A stretch of DNA of 38,498 bases from an uncultured Bacilli bacterium (GCA_934122215.1 CAKOWF010000005.1:1-38498); one strand, 5' to 3'. Positions 1-9,037 are shown, counted from the stretch's first letter. The notes: generated by a model not told the origin, from the sequence alone. Numbers and translations are program-made.

Positions 1-84
1 TTAAATATATGTTTCTAAAATATAAAAATGCTTGTTTGAAGTGTAAATTAATATTTGATAAATTGAACTTGAAAGGAGTTCATT

Positions 85-966
85 ATGAATCAAACAAATA
101 AAAAATTCTATACTTGTAAATATGATAAGGCATTTAAGGAAATAATGATGAAAGAAGAAAATTTTAATATATTAAAAAGTGTATTAGAGGTAATACTAGA
201 TATGAAAATAAATAAAATAGAATTACAACCATTAAATTTACTAAATAATAATATCTATTTAAAAGGAAAAGAAGTAGATTTATTAGTAACAACAGATATA
301 GGAAAAATAGAAGTAGAAGTAAATACATATTATGAAGATTATGTAAGACCGAGGAACTTTTGTTATATAAGTAATATATATATAAATCAAATATCAGTAG
401 GAGAAACATATAGTGAAGAAATAGAAGTAATCCAAATAAATTTAAACTATAATAGTAAAGATGAAGAAGTAAAAAGAGTATATAAAGTAATGGATGAAAG
501 TAAAAAAGAATATATAAAAAATTTCAGAATATATGAAATAAATATGGATAAGTATAAAGAAATGTGGTATGATAAAAATGAAATAGAGATAAATAAATAT
601 AAATATTTAATAATGTTAGATATGGATATGAAAAGGTTAAAAAATTTACCAAAAGATAAGGTGGTAGAAGAATATATGGAGAAGATAGAAAAATTAAATC
701 AAGATCCAATATTTATAAATTGGATAACAAAAGAAGAAGATGAAAGAAAAATAAAAAATACCCAAATATCTTTAGCATATAATAATGGATTAAATGATGG
801 AATATCAGAAGGAATATCGCAAGGTATATCAGAAGGAATATCACAAGGAATAGATTTTGGAATGAAAAAAATAATAAATGAAATGATAAAAAATGGAATG
901 ACAATAGAACAAATTTCAAAAATGATTAATATGGAGATAGAAGAAATCAATAAAATAATTAAATAA
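85..966 (+). CDS. Rpn/PDDEXK_2-family nuclease-like protein
   Basis: This 293-aa protein resembles the Rpn / PDDEXK_2 'putative transposase' family of PD-(D/E)XK nucleases. Members of this family act in recombination or defence, or are simply uncharacterised. The N-terminus (KYDKAFKEI) fits the family. A nuclease-like core follows, with D65 in GKEVDLLV and E76/E78 in KIEVEVN. Next comes the usual RPRNFCYISNIYINQISVG segment, about residues 88-106. The usual E-x-Q is E-x-E here, so activity is uncertain. Residues about 239-255 form an in-frame GIS(E/Q) repeat, followed by a short helical tail (about residues 257-293) that looks like a helix-turn-helix. The start follows AAAGGAG at a good distance. 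A terminator lies just after the stop, so it is a single-gene unit. Isoleucine codons are almost all ATA. No terminal repeats were seen to support mobility. Confidence 0.8.
   Translation: MNQTNKKFYTCKYDKAFKEIMMKEENFNILKSVLEVILDMKINKIELQPLNLLNNNIYLKGKEVDLLVTTDIGKIEVEVNTYYEDYVRPRNFCYISNIYINQISVGETYSEEIEVIQINLNYNSKDEEVKRVYKVMDESKKEYIKNFRIYEINMDKYKEMWYDKNEIEINKYKYLIMLDMDMKRLKNLPKDKVVEEYMEKIEKLNQDPIFINWITKEEDERKIKNTQISLAYNNGLNDGISEGISQGISEGISQGIDFGMKKIINEMIKNGMTIEQISKMINMEIEEINKIIK
799..852 (+). repeat. In-frame 12-bp tandem repeat coding GIS(E/Q)
   Basis: Four full 12-base units (GGAATATCAGAA and variants) run from 799 to 846, and a fifth begins at 847. They encode alternating GISE and GISQ, so the composite unit is 24 bases. 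Because each unit is a multiple of three, gain or loss of units would lengthen or shorten the protein without a frameshift. Similar Gly-Ile repeat tails are common in this protein family. Confidence 0.85.
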
Positions 967-967
967 A

Positions 968-992
968 GATACTTGAAAAAGTATCCTTTTTT
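968..992 (+). terminator. Rho-independent terminator
   Basis: GATACTT (968-974), a GAAA loop and AAGTATC (979-985) form a seven-pair stem followed by CTTTTTT. It sits two bases past the stop of the PDDEXK gene. Confidence 0.85.
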
Positions 993-1000
993 GATATACT
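992..1000 (+). promoter_or_regulatory. Extended -10 promoter for the NlpC/P60-like gene
   Basis: TGATATACT reads as an extended -10 element (TGn + TATACT). It is 16 bases before the ATG at 1017, so the leader would be only about ten bases. Similar TGn-type -10 boxes lie before ezrA, the nucleoside kinase and parC in this window. Confidence 0.5.
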
Positions 1001-1016
1001 TATATTAAGTGATACT

Positions 1017-2318
1017 ATGAAAAAGATAATAACTATAACTATTTTAATAATAACAATAATATTTATAATATTATATTTTAATTATGATTTAGAAATTGAA
1101 TCAATTAGACAATTAAATTTTAATAATGAAACTAATGAATTAACAATAGAAATAATAAAAAAAAATAACATATTTAATAAAAAGTATAAATGTATTCTGT
1201 ATAATGAAAAAAACAATGTATCAGTAGATGGTAATAATAAATGTACAATAACATTTAAAGTAGGAGAAAATTATAATTTAATATTAAAAGATAAATTAAA
1301 AGAAAGTAAAATCTATAATGTTACTGATTATTTAGAAAATAATTTAGAGTTCAAATTCAAATATGAAACAATATATATGTCATTATATGAAACTAAAAAG
1401 ATAGAATATGAATATAAAAATATAGATAATAAGAATATTGAATTTTATATAAAAGATGATATATTAAGTATAAATAATGATGAAATAACAGCACAAAAAG
1501 TAGGAGAAACAAAAATATATAAAGATGAAAATACATATTTGAATGTTGTTGTAACAGACTTGATAAAATTACCAATTATACAAAATAAACAATATATTCC
1601 TTGTAATAGATATACAAATGAAGAAAATATACTGATAGATAAAATGTTGAAATATAATGTAGAAGAAGTCGGTTATCAAACAAGGGCAGGAGTAGTAGCT
1701 GCTGCTAGATTTTTAACACTAAAATTTCCATATAAAATACCATATTTTTATGAAAATGGAAGAATAAGTGGTACAGGTGTTAACTTTGCCGATGGAGAAG
1801 GAAGATATTATCATAAAGGATTATATTTAAGTGATATAAAAAAACAAGAACTAATAGCTATAATAAGTGGACCTTCAAGTTGGGGATGCCCATTAACAAA
1901 TTGGGAAGATGATCCAGATTATGGCTATGAATGGGGTAAAAAGATGCCTAACGGATTAGATTGTTCAGGATTTGTAACGTGGGCTTTATATAATGGAGGA
2001 TTTGATCCTGGAGATAGAGGAGCTGGAGAATCAGAATATACATATCAAGTAACAGATTTAGGTAATTTCAAACCTATAACAAATGAACTAATAAATTCGA
2101 ATATTATAAAAGCAGGTGATATATTTAATTATTGGGGTCATGTCGCTTTAATAATAGGAATAGATGAAGAAAATTATTATGTAGCAGAATCATTACAAAA
2201 CTTTTATGGACTAGTAGTTAGGACATATAAAAAATCAAAAATAAAAAATACATTTAAATATGTTGTACTAATGGATGAATACTATAAAAATGATGGAAAT
2301 TATACAATGTATTGGTAA
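1017..2318 (+). CDS. Membrane-anchored NlpC/P60-like cysteine peptidase
   Basis: This 433-aa protein has one N-terminal membrane segment (about residues 4-21) and presumably faces outward. Residues about 25-180 are beta-rich and end in a short stretch resembling a bacterial Ig-like (Big_2) domain (DEITAQKVGETKIY). The C-terminal part carries the NlpC/P60-type catalytic signature: C316 in GLDCSGFV and H375 in WGHVALIIG, with AGD just before the His block. Such enzymes cleave peptide bonds in cell-wall peptides. A long insert (about residues 240-315) separates the Ig-like part from the catalytic Cys, and it contains aromatic- and Gly-rich motifs that I do not recognise. The Shine-Dalgarno sequence is weak (AAGTGAT). 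It is transcribed alone, between the upstream terminator and the lipoprotein gene. The family call is good; substrate and role in growth or surface remodelling are inference. Confidence 0.75.
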   Translation: MKKIITITILIITIIFIILYFNYDLEIESIRQLNFNNETNELTIEIIKKNNIFNKKYKCILYNEKNNVSVDGNNKCTITFKVGENYNLILKDKLKESKIYNVTDYLENNLEFKFKYETIYMSLYETKKIEYEYKNIDNKNIEFYIKDDILSINNDEITAQKVGETKIYKDENTYLNVVVTDLIKLPIIQNKQYIPCNRYTNEENILIDKMLKYNVEEVGYQTRAGVVAAARFLTLKFPYKIPYFYENGRISGTGVNFADGEGRYYHKGLYLSDIKKQELIAIISGPSSWGCPLTNWEDDPDYGYEWGKKMPNGLDCSGFVTWALYNGGFDPGDRGAGESEYTYQVTDLGNFKPITNELINSNIIKAGDIFNYWGHVALIIGIDEENYYVAESLQNFYGLVVRTYKKSKIKNTFKYVVLMDEYYKNDGNYTMYW

Positions 2319-2364
2319 TAATTAAAAAAGTATGTTATTATTAATGTAGAAAGGAGTTCGTTAT

Positions 2365-2748
2365 ATGAAAAAAGTTTTAGGGTTATCATTAATATCTTTA
2401 TTAGTATTAACTGGTTGTGAAAAATCAGTTGTATGTAAAGGAACAGTAGAAGAAGATGGTATAAATGCTAATATTGAAGTAAAAGGAATTTTAGAAAATG
2501 ATAAAATTTCAAAAGCTTCAGCTACAATGACATTTAGTGATGAAACAGCATCACAATCTATATGTGGTATGTTAGCGCTTGTAAATTCATTTGCTACAGA
2601 TTCAGAAAAAATTAATTATGAATGTAATGGAAAAACTGTTAAATTAGACAATTACTTACAAATGGCTTCTGAAGAAGAAAAGAAAGATTCTTATACTAAA
2701 GATGAATTTATTAAACTAATGGAAGAAGAAAAATTAACTTGTAAATAG
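2365..2748 (+). CDS. Small lipoprotein of unknown function
   Basis: This 127-aa protein begins with a typical lipoprotein signal: positive start, hydrophobic core and lipobox LTGC, with the acylated cysteine at residue 18. The mature part has two to four further cysteines (for example CKG, SICGM, YECNG and the terminal TCK), which could form disulfides outside the membrane. It ends with an acidic helical segment (YTKDEFIKLMEEEKLTCK). The Shine-Dalgarno AAAGGAG is strong. I do not recognise a named family. The distance from the preceding gene (46 bases) allows co-transcription with it. Confidence 0.75.
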   Translation: MKKVLGLSLISLLVLTGCEKSVVCKGTVEEDGINANIEVKGILENDKISKASATMTFSDETASQSICGMLALVNSFATDSEKINYECNGKTVKLDNYLQMASEEEKKDSYTKDEFIKLMEEEKLTCK

Positions 2749-2771
2749 TCTTAATGACTATTTTTCTTTTT
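2745..2771 (+). terminator. Rho-independent terminator
   Basis: ATAGTC (2745-2750) and GACTAT (2756-2761) pair around TTAAT, followed by a T-rich run. The stem overlaps the lipoprotein stop codon. Confidence 0.75.
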
Positions 2772-2784
2772 AATTAATATTCTC

Positions 2785-2813
2785 TTTCAAAAGAAGTCTA
2801 TTTTTAGTATAAT
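2785..2813 (+). promoter_or_regulatory. polC promoter
   Basis: TTTCAA (2785-2790), a 17-base spacer and TATAAT (2808-2813). The -10 box overlaps the ATG at 2812, so that upstream in-frame codon cannot be in the message. The real start is the ATG at 2830 behind AGGTGG. Confidence 0.7.
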
Positions 2814-2829
2814 GGTAATAGGTGGTAGT

Positions 2830-5800
2830 ATGGAAGCAAACTTAGAAAAATTATTAAATAAAATTAATATAGATAAAAATAAATATAACTATTTTAAAAA
2901 TGGTAAATTAATAAAAATAATAGGTAATAAAGAAAAAACAAAATATGAATTTATAATAGAAAATAACATTTTACCACTAGAAATATATTTAGAGGTATCA
3001 GATTTATTAAAAAAAACATTTAATATAACAGAATCAATTTTAATAATAAATTCAAATAGCAATGATGATAATTTTGTATATTATTATAGGTACTTTATAG
3101 AAAAATATTCAGAAAATTCACCATTGTTAAGAATGTTTCTAGACTCAAAATTAGAACTAAATGATAAATATAATATTATATTAAGTAATAAAGCTGAAGT
3201 ACTAAAATTTAATACAATTAAAGAAAAATTACAAAAAGATTTAAATAATGCCGGGTATAAATGTGAAATAAATGTAATAATTGATGGTGAAGAAGAAAAA
3301 AAAATAATTGAAGAAATAAAAGAAGACTTAAAAGTAGAAGTAGTAGAACAACCAAAAGCAGAAGTAAAAGAAGAAAAACCATCAAACAAATATAAAGCAA
3401 ATTATGAACCTAAACCACTTATACAAGATCCAAATGATGAAGATGTAATTGTAGGAAAAAGAATAGAAGAAAGTATAAGTAGATTAGATATGTTATCCTT
3501 ACCAGGAGGATCTATAGTAATAGAAGCATATATATTTGGAAAAGATGTAAGAGAAGCAAAATCAGGACTAAAAATAATGTCACTTAAAATAAGTGATAAT
3601 ACAGATAGTATATATGGTACTTTATTTATAAGAGATCCTGAAGAATTCAAAATAATAGATAAAAAAATAAAAGTAGGAAATTGGTATAAAATAAGAGCTA
3701 AAGTAAAAGATAAAGATCAATATTCACAAGATATTTCATTATTAATAAATGACATAAATGTTTCCAAAAAAGTATTTGAAAAAATAATAGACGATGCCCC
3801 AGTAAAAAGAGTAGAATTACATGCACATACAATGATGAGTCAAATGGATGGAGTAACAAAATTAGATCTAGGAAAACATACATGTGAATTAGTAGAAGAA
3901 ACAATTCGTATGGGATATAAGGGAGTGGCTATAACAGATCATAGTGGTTGTCAAGCATTTCCAATATCATTTGGAATAATAAAAAATCATAATAAAAATA
4001 TTAGAAAAGGTATTAAATCTAAAATAGAAGAATTAGAAAATAAACTAAATGAAGAAATAGACGAAAATACTAAAAAAGAACTAACAGAAGAATTAAATAA
4101 ACAAAAAGAATTAGAAAAAAATCCACCTATATTTAAAGGTCTATATGGTACAGAATTAACGCTAGTAGATGATACAGTAAATATTGTAATTAGACCAAGT
4201 GAAGAAGATTTAATAAATAGTGAATATGTAGTATTTGATACTGAAACAACAGGTTTTAATGCTGGTGGAGCAGATCAAATGATTGAAATTGGTGCTGTTA
4301 AAATAAAAGATGGAGAAATAACAGGTAGATTTGATGAATTAATTGATCCAAAAAGACATATTCCAGATAAAATAACAGAATTAACTTGTATTACTGATGA
4401 AATGGTAAAAGGTAAAGATGATGAAGAAACTGTAACAAAGAGATTTATAGAATGGGTAGGAAATTTACCTATGGTAGCTCATAATGCTAAATTCGATATT
4501 TCATTTATTGAAATGGCAATGAAAAAATATAATCTAGGTGAATTTAAAAATACAGTTATTGATACATTAGAATTATCAAGAACATTAGATCAAGGATATG
4601 CAAGACATAGTTTATCAGCATTAGTAAAAAGATATAATGTTCCTTGGGAAGAAGATGCTCACCATAGAGCAGACTATGATGCAGAAGGAACAGCATATGT
4701 ATTTGCCAAAATGTTAAAAAAATTAGAATCACAAAAATTCGAAAAAATAAAAGACTTAGAAAACCTAGTATCAAAAGATGAAATATATAAATTTGGTCGT
4801 ACATATCACTTTAATGCAATAGCACTAAATAAAAAAGGTTTAAAAAATTTATTTGAAATAATCTCTTTAGCAAACACTGTATATATATATAAAACTCCAA
4901 GAATATTAAGAAGTAAACTTCAAGAATTAAGAGAAGGACTATTAATAGGAAGTGGTTGTTATGAATCAGAAGTATTTACTGAAGCAAGAAGTAAAGAAGG
5001 CCAAGAATTAACAAACATAATTAATTTCTATGACTATGTAGAAGTACAACCCCCAGAAGTATATGATCATTTATTACAATTAGGTGATTTTAAAGATAAA
5101 ACAGAACTACAAAATCATATCAAAAAGATAATAGAAGCAACTGAATCAGCAGGTAAAATCATAGTGGCAACAGGAGATGTTCATCATTTTAAAAGAGATG
5201 ATAAGATATATAGACAAATTATTGTAAATCAAAAAGTACCAGGAGGAGGACGACACCCACTTGCTAAAAATGGTATAAAAGAAATTCCATCACAACATTT
5301 TAGAACAACAAGAGAAATGTTAGAAAACTTTAGTTTTTTAGGAACAGATTTAGCTTATAAAATTGTAGTAGAAAATACTAATAAAATAGCAGACATGGTA
5401 GAAGAAATAGAAGTAATTCCAGACACTGGTGGAACACCATTCTCTCCACGTGTAAAAAGTGATGATGGATTATGCTATCTAGATTGTCCAAGAGTAGTAA
5501 CAGACTTAGTATATGATAAAGCAAAATATTGGTATGGTGAACCATTACCTTATTCAATAGAAGAAAGAATTGCTACTGAATTGTATGGTGATATTGTATT
5601 AAATACTATAAAAGAAGAATTGAAAGATAAACCTGTAAATGATTTAGAAAAAGAAGCTTTTAAAGAATTACATGAAGTAATAGTTAAAGGATTTGATTCT
5701 GTAAAAGAATTATTAATAAAACATATGAAAAAAGAAGAACCAGAACTATCAGATGATGAAATAAATAAAAAATTAAAAAAATCATTAGGTGGTGTAATAG

Positions 5801-7572
5801 GAGCAGGATTTGATCCAATATATTTAATAGCTCAAAGATTAGTTAAGCACTCTAATGATGAAGGATTCTTAGTTGGTTCCCGTGGATCAGTAGGATCAAG
5901 CTTTGTAGCTACTTTAATGGGAATAACAGAAGTAAATCCATTACCAGCTCACTATAGATGTAGTAAATGCAAAATAAGTATTTTTGAAGAAAATGGTAAA
6001 CCTTTAGGAGAAAATTATTCATGTGGATTTGATTTACCAGATAAAATGTGTCCTAATTGTAATATACCATTAATTAAAGATGGACAAGATATGCCATTTG
6101 CAACTTTCCTAGGATTTAATGCTGATAAGGTACCGGATATAGACTTAAACTTCTCTGATTTAAATCAAGCAAGTACCCATGCATATACGAAAGTACTATT
6201 TGGGGCTGATAATGTATATAGAGCAGGAACGATTGGTACAGTAGCAGATAAAACAGCATTTGGTTTTGTAAAAGGGTATTGTGAAGACAAAAATATTGTA
6301 ATGCGTACAGCTGAAGTAGAAAGATTAGCACTTGGATGTACAGGTGTAAAAAGAACTACAGGTCAACATCCAGGTGGAATAGTAGTTATACCAGATTATA
6401 TGAATTGTTTTGACTTTACACCATTTCAATTTCCAGCAGAAGATCCAACTTCTCCATGGAGAACAACTCACTTTGATTATCACTCAATTGAAGAGTGTGT
6501 ATTAAAACTAGATATATTAGGTCACTCTGATCCTACACAATTAAGATTAATTCAATTACAATCTGGAACAGATATTATGAAAGTTCCAATGGATGATAAA
6601 GAAACAATGAGTATATTTACATCAACAAAAGCTTTAGGAGTAACTAAAGAACAAATATTATGTAATACTGGTACATTAGGAATTCCTGAATTTGGTACAC
6701 CATTTACTATTAAGCTAGTAGAAGATACAAAACCAACAACTTTTGCCGAATTGGTTAAAATATCAGGTTTATCACATGGTACTGATGTTTGGTTAGGAAA
6801 TGCTCAAGAATTAATTCAAAATAATATTGTTCCATTTAAAGAAACTATAGGATGTCGTGATGATATAATGGTTTATTTAATGTATCGTGGTCTTGCTCCT
6901 ATTAAAGCATTTAAAATAATGGAATTCGTTCGTAAAGGAAAAGCAAGTAAAGACCCTGAAACTTGGAAAGAACATGTAAAAACAATGGAAGAAGCTAATA
7001 TTCCAAAATGGTTTATAGATTCATGTCAAAAAATAAAGTACATGTTCCCAAAAGCTCATGCAGCAGCATATGTAATAAGTGCATTTAGAATAGCTTGGTA
7101 CAAAGTTCATATGCCAGTATATTTTTATGCATCATGGTTTTCATCAAAAGCAACAGATGTAGATGTTGAAGTAATGATTAAGGGATATGATGCTATTAAA
7201 AATAAAATAATTGAAATTCAAAATAAGGGATACGATGCTACTAATAAAGAATTAGGTCAACTAGAAAGTTTAAAAGTAGCATTAGAAGCAACTGCTAGAG
7301 GTATTAAATTTGTTAATATAGATTTATATAAAAGCGAAGCAAAAGATTGGCTTGTAAAAAATAATAATGAAATATATCCACCATTCAATTCTATTGATGG
7401 ATTAGGAGAAGCAGTAGCACAAGCTATAGTTGATGAAAGAACTAAAAAAGAATTTTTAAGTATTGAAGATGCTTGGAAAAGAAGTAAAATATCAGCTACA
7501 TTAGTTGAAAAAATGAGATTAATGGGAATATTTGATGGAATGGATGAATCAAGTCAATTAAGTTTATTTTAA
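2830..7572 (+). CDS. polC: DNA polymerase III PolC-type alpha subunit
   Basis: This is the replicative DNA polymerase of low-GC Gram-positive bacteria, 1580 aa, which extends primers at the replication fork and proofreads. Order of parts: an N-terminal domain; an OB-fold region (from about residue 205); a PHP domain opening at HAH (331-333); an inserted DEDDh 3'-5' exonuclease starting FDTETTG with D470 and containing HNAKFD and HHRADYDAEGTA; the rest of PHP; and the polymerase core. The core has a Cys-rich zinc-binding segment near 1044-1080 and the palm motif VPDIDLNFS with catalytic D1103 and D1105. The C-terminus ends in a beta-clamp-binding-like QLSLF. Length is slightly above the roughly 1440 aa of Bacillus PolC, mostly because of the lysine/glutamate-rich N-terminal region and linkers. 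Start chosen at 2830 because the -10 box covers the earlier ATG. Confidence 0.97.
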   Translation: MEANLEKLLNKINIDKNKYNYFKNGKLIKIIGNKEKTKYEFIIENNILPLEIYLEVSDLLKKTFNITESILIINSNSNDDNFVYYYRYFIEKYSENSPLLRMFLDSKLELNDKYNIILSNKAEVLKFNTIKEKLQKDLNNAGYKCEINVIIDGEEEKKIIEEIKEDLKVEVVEQPKAEVKEEKPSNKYKANYEPKPLIQDPNDEDVIVGKRIEESISRLDMLSLPGGSIVIEAYIFGKDVREAKSGLKIMSLKISDNTDSIYGTLFIRDPEEFKIIDKKIKVGNWYKIRAKVKDKDQYSQDISLLINDINVSKKVFEKIIDDAPVKRVELHAHTMMSQMDGVTKLDLGKHTCELVEETIRMGYKGVAITDHSGCQAFPISFGIIKNHNKNIRKGIKSKIEELENKLNEEIDENTKKELTEELNKQKELEKNPPIFKGLYGTELTLVDDTVNIVIRPSEEDLINSEYVVFDTETTGFNAGGADQMIEIGAVKIKDGEITGRFDELIDPKRHIPDKITELTCITDEMVKGKDDEETVTKRFIEWVGNLPMVAHNAKFDISFIEMAMKKYNLGEFKNTVIDTLELSRTLDQGYARHSLSALVKRYNVPWEEDAHHRADYDAEGTAYVFAKMLKKLESQKFEKIKDLENLVSKDEIYKFGRTYHFNAIALNKKGLKNLFEIISLANTVYIYKTPRILRSKLQELREGLLIGSGCYESEVFTEARSKEGQELTNIINFYDYVEVQPPEVYDHLLQLGDFKDKTELQNHIKKIIEATESAGKIIVATGDVHHFKRDDKIYRQIIVNQKVPGGGRHPLAKNGIKEIPSQHFRTTREMLENFSFLGTDLAYKIVVENTNKIADMVEEIEVIPDTGGTPFSPRVKSDDGLCYLDCPRVVTDLVYDKAKYWYGEPLPYSIEERIATELYGDIVLNTIKEELKDKPVNDLEKEAFKELHEVIVKGFDSVKELLIKHMKKEEPELSDDEINKKLKKSLGGVIGAGFDPIYLIAQRLVKHSNDEGFLVGSRGSVGSSFVATLMGITEVNPLPAHYRCSKCKISIFEENGKPLGENYSCGFDLPDKMCPNCNIPLIKDGQDMPFATFLGFNADKVPDIDLNFSDLNQASTHAYTKVLFGADNVYRAGTIGTVADKTAFGFVKGYCEDKNIVMRTAEVERLALGCTGVKRTTGQHPGGIVVIPDYMNCFDFTPFQFPAEDPTSPWRTTHFDYHSIEECVLKLDILGHSDPTQLRLIQLQSGTDIMKVPMDDKETMSIFTSTKALGVTKEQILCNTGTLGIPEFGTPFTIKLVEDTKPTTFAELVKISGLSHGTDVWLGNAQELIQNNIVPFKETIGCRDDIMVYLMYRGLAPIKAFKIMEFVRKGKASKDPETWKEHVKTMEEANIPKWFIDSCQKIKYMFPKAHAAAYVISAFRIAWYKVHMPVYFYASWFSSKATDVDVEVMIKGYDAIKNKIIEIQNKGYDATNKELGQLESLKVALEATARGIKFVNIDLYKSEAKDWLVKNNNEIYPPFNSIDGLGEAVAQAIVDERTKKEFLSIEDAWKRSKISATLVEKMRLMGIFDGMDESSQLSLF

Positions 7573-7583
7573 AATATAAAAAA

Positions 7584-7614
7584 TATAAAAATAGGAATTA
7601 TTCCTATTTTTATA
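7584..7614 (+). terminator. polC terminator
   Basis: AAAAATAGG and CCTATTTTT pair around AATTATT. The whole element, TATAAAAATAGGAAT and its mirror, is an almost perfect palindrome and ends in a T-run. The A-run upstream could let it work on either strand. Confidence 0.85.
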
Positions 7615-7643
7615 TTGACTTTAATTATAAAAAAATATAGAAT
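7615..7643 (+). promoter_or_regulatory. perR-rbr promoter
   Basis: TTGACT (7615-7620), a 17-base spacer and TAGAAT (7638-7643). An AT-rich imperfect dyad (TTAATT-ATA at 7621-7629 against TATAGAATTAA at 7636-7646) lies between and over the boxes and is a candidate PerR operator. Confidence 0.75.
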
Positions 7644-7664
7644 TAATATGTAAGGAGTACCTTT

Positions 7665-8024
7665 ATGAATTATTCAAAACAAAGAGAAGTAATACTTAAT
7701 TATATTAATAATTGCCATTTACACCCATCTGCTGATAAGGTATATGAAGAAGTAAAGAAAACTTTACCAAATATTTCATTTTCTACAGTTTATCGAAATT
7801 TAAATCAATTAACTGAACAAAGGAAAATAAAAAAAATTAGTTTGGATGGAGATAAATATATTTATGATAATGTCAAAAAAGATCATGCACATTTTTATTG
7901 TGTAAGATGTGGAATGTTAGAAGATATTCAAATAAATGACAATATAGAATTTAATATAGATTATGAAATACAAAGTATTGAATTAGTTGTTAAAGGTATT
8001 TGCAAAAGATGTAAGGAGAGATAA
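7665..8024 (+). CDS. perR: Fur-family peroxide regulator, PerR type
   Basis: This 119-aa winged-helix repressor senses peroxide through metal-catalysed histidine oxidation. The DNA-binding part includes SFSTVYRNLNQL. Aligned with Bacillus PerR, the regulatory metal ligands are all present: H20 (HPSAD, matching H37), D68 (YDNV, D85), H74 and H76 (DHAH, H91 and H93) and D87 (MLED, D104). Bacillus Fur has Glu at the last position, so Asp favours PerR over Fur. Two CxxC pairs (C79/C82 and C113/C116) form the structural zinc site. The protein lacks about 20 N-terminal residues present in Bacillus PerR. It is followed after one base by rubrerythrin, whose ribosome binding site lies inside perR, so the pair is translationally coupled. 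Autoregulation is inferred. Confidence 0.88.
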   Translation: MNYSKQREVILNYINNCHLHPSADKVYEEVKKTLPNISFSTVYRNLNQLTEQRKIKKISLDGDKYIYDNVKKDHAHFYCVRCGMLEDIQINDNIEFNIDYEIQSIELVVKGICKRCKER

Positions 8025-8025
8025 T

Positions 8026-8565
8026 ATGGAATTAAAAGGAACAAAAACAGAACAAAATTTAATGACAGCATTTGCTGGAGAATCACAAGCAAGAAATAAA
8101 TATACATACTTTGCTAGCAAAGCTAAAAAAGAAGGTTATGAACAAATAGCTGCTATATTTGAAGAAACTGCTGGTAATGAAAAAGAACATGCTAAGATGT
8201 GGTTTAAATTATTACAGGGTGGAGAAATAAAAAGCACACGAGAAAATCTATTACAAGCTGCAGAAGGAGAAAACTATGAATGGACAGATATGTATGATTC
8301 TTTTGCTAAGGAAGCTAAAGAAGAAGGATTTGACCATATAGCTTATCTTTTTGAAGAAGTTGGAAAAATTGAGAAAGCTCATGAAGAAAGATATAGAAAG
8401 TTATTAGATAATTTAGAAAATGGAAAAGTATTTGTAAAAGCAGAACAAAAAATGTGGATCTGCCGTAACTGTGGACATATACACTATGGAGAAAAAGCAC
8501 CACTTGTTTGTCCTGTATGTAATCATCCACAAAGTTATTTTGAAGTAAAAAGTGAAAATTACTAA
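8026..8565 (+). CDS. rbr: Rubrerythrin
   Basis: This 179-aa non-haem diiron peroxidase reduces hydrogen peroxide in anaerobes and microaerophiles, taking electrons from rubredoxin-type partners. The four-helix ferritin-like part carries E19 (AGESQARNKY), E52-x-x-H55 (GNEKEH) and the second half-site (EEVGKIEKAHEER). A C-terminal rubredoxin domain holds the single iron: CRNCG and CPVCN. The start at 8026 is used because AAGGAG at 8013-8018 precedes it and perR stops at 8024; the longer frame would run through perR. Presence of rubrerythrin under a PerR-type repressor suggests an anaerobe that meets oxygen or peroxide. Confidence 0.95.
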   Translation: MELKGTKTEQNLMTAFAGESQARNKYTYFASKAKKEGYEQIAAIFEETAGNEKEHAKMWFKLLQGGEIKSTRENLLQAAEGENYEWTDMYDSFAKEAKEEGFDHIAYLFEEVGKIEKAHEERYRKLLDNLENGKVFVKAEQKMWICRNCGHIHYGEKAPLVCPVCNHPQSYFEVKSENY

Positions 8566-8604
8566 AATATATTAGTAAATAAAAAGATAAAGTAATATAA
8601 TGAA

Positions 8605-8633
8605 AGCAATAATTTAAGTTATTGTTTTCTTTT
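8605..8633 (+). terminator. perR-rbr terminator
   Basis: CAATAA (8607-8612) pairs with TTATTG (8619-8624) and is followed by TTTTCTTTT. The stem is weak and AT-rich, but the position between two promoterable units fits. Confidence 0.6.
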
Positions 8634-8644
8634 ATAAAAAAAAC

Positions 8645-8673
8645 TTGCAATATTTAACTATCTATATTATAAT
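8645..8673 (+). promoter_or_regulatory. ywiB-argS-rpoE promoter
   Basis: TTGCAA (8645-8650), a 17-base spacer and TATAAT (8668-8673). Transcription would begin near 8680. That excludes the in-frame ATG at 8675 and supports the start at 8696. Confidence 0.8.
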
Positions 8674-8695
8674 TATGCAGGTAAAGGAATATATT

Positions 8696-9037
8696 ATGTC
8701 AAAAGTGAAATTAAAAATAAAATTAAATGAATATGAAGATATTATAGATGGTATATTTATTAACAATAAAATTAAATTTTTACTTGATAAAAAATTAGTA
8801 ACAATTAGTATTAATGATAATAATATAATTATGGAAAGAAAACATAATGATAATGAATATACATATATTTGTTTTGATAAAATAAATCCTGAAGCTTATT
8901 ATTTTTACAACAATAAGTATCCATTAAATATAAAAGTAATAAATATTAAAAAAAGTAATAATATTATTGAAGTAAAATATAAAATAGAAAATGATATATT
9001 TGAATTTAAATTAGAATATGAAGGAAGTGAATTATGA
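8696..9037 (+). CDS. ywiB: YwiB-like DUF1934 beta-barrel protein
   Basis: This 113-aa protein is made almost wholly of predicted beta strands (alternating charged and hydrophobic residues). It matches the DUF1934/YwiB family, small calycin-like barrels of unknown function. The family call rests on length, strand pattern and position directly before argS, as in Bacillus. Its last four bases (ATGA at 9034-9037) overlap the argS start, so argS translation is probably coupled. Start is at 8696 behind AAAGGA and downstream of the promoter. Confidence 0.7.
   Translation: MSKVKLKIKLNEYEDIIDGIFINNKIKFLLDKKLVTISINDNNIIMERKHNDNEYTYICFDKINPEAYYFYNNKYPLNIKVINIKKSNNIIEVKYKIENDIFEFKLEYEGSEL

Noticed and set aside
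85..966. Insertion sequence around the PDDEXK gene
   Set aside because: No terminal inverted repeats or target duplications were seen; the family's 'transposase' name does not show mobility.
2812..2829. Upstream in-frame start for polC
   Set aside because: The ATG overlaps the -10 box, so it cannot be translated from this promoter.
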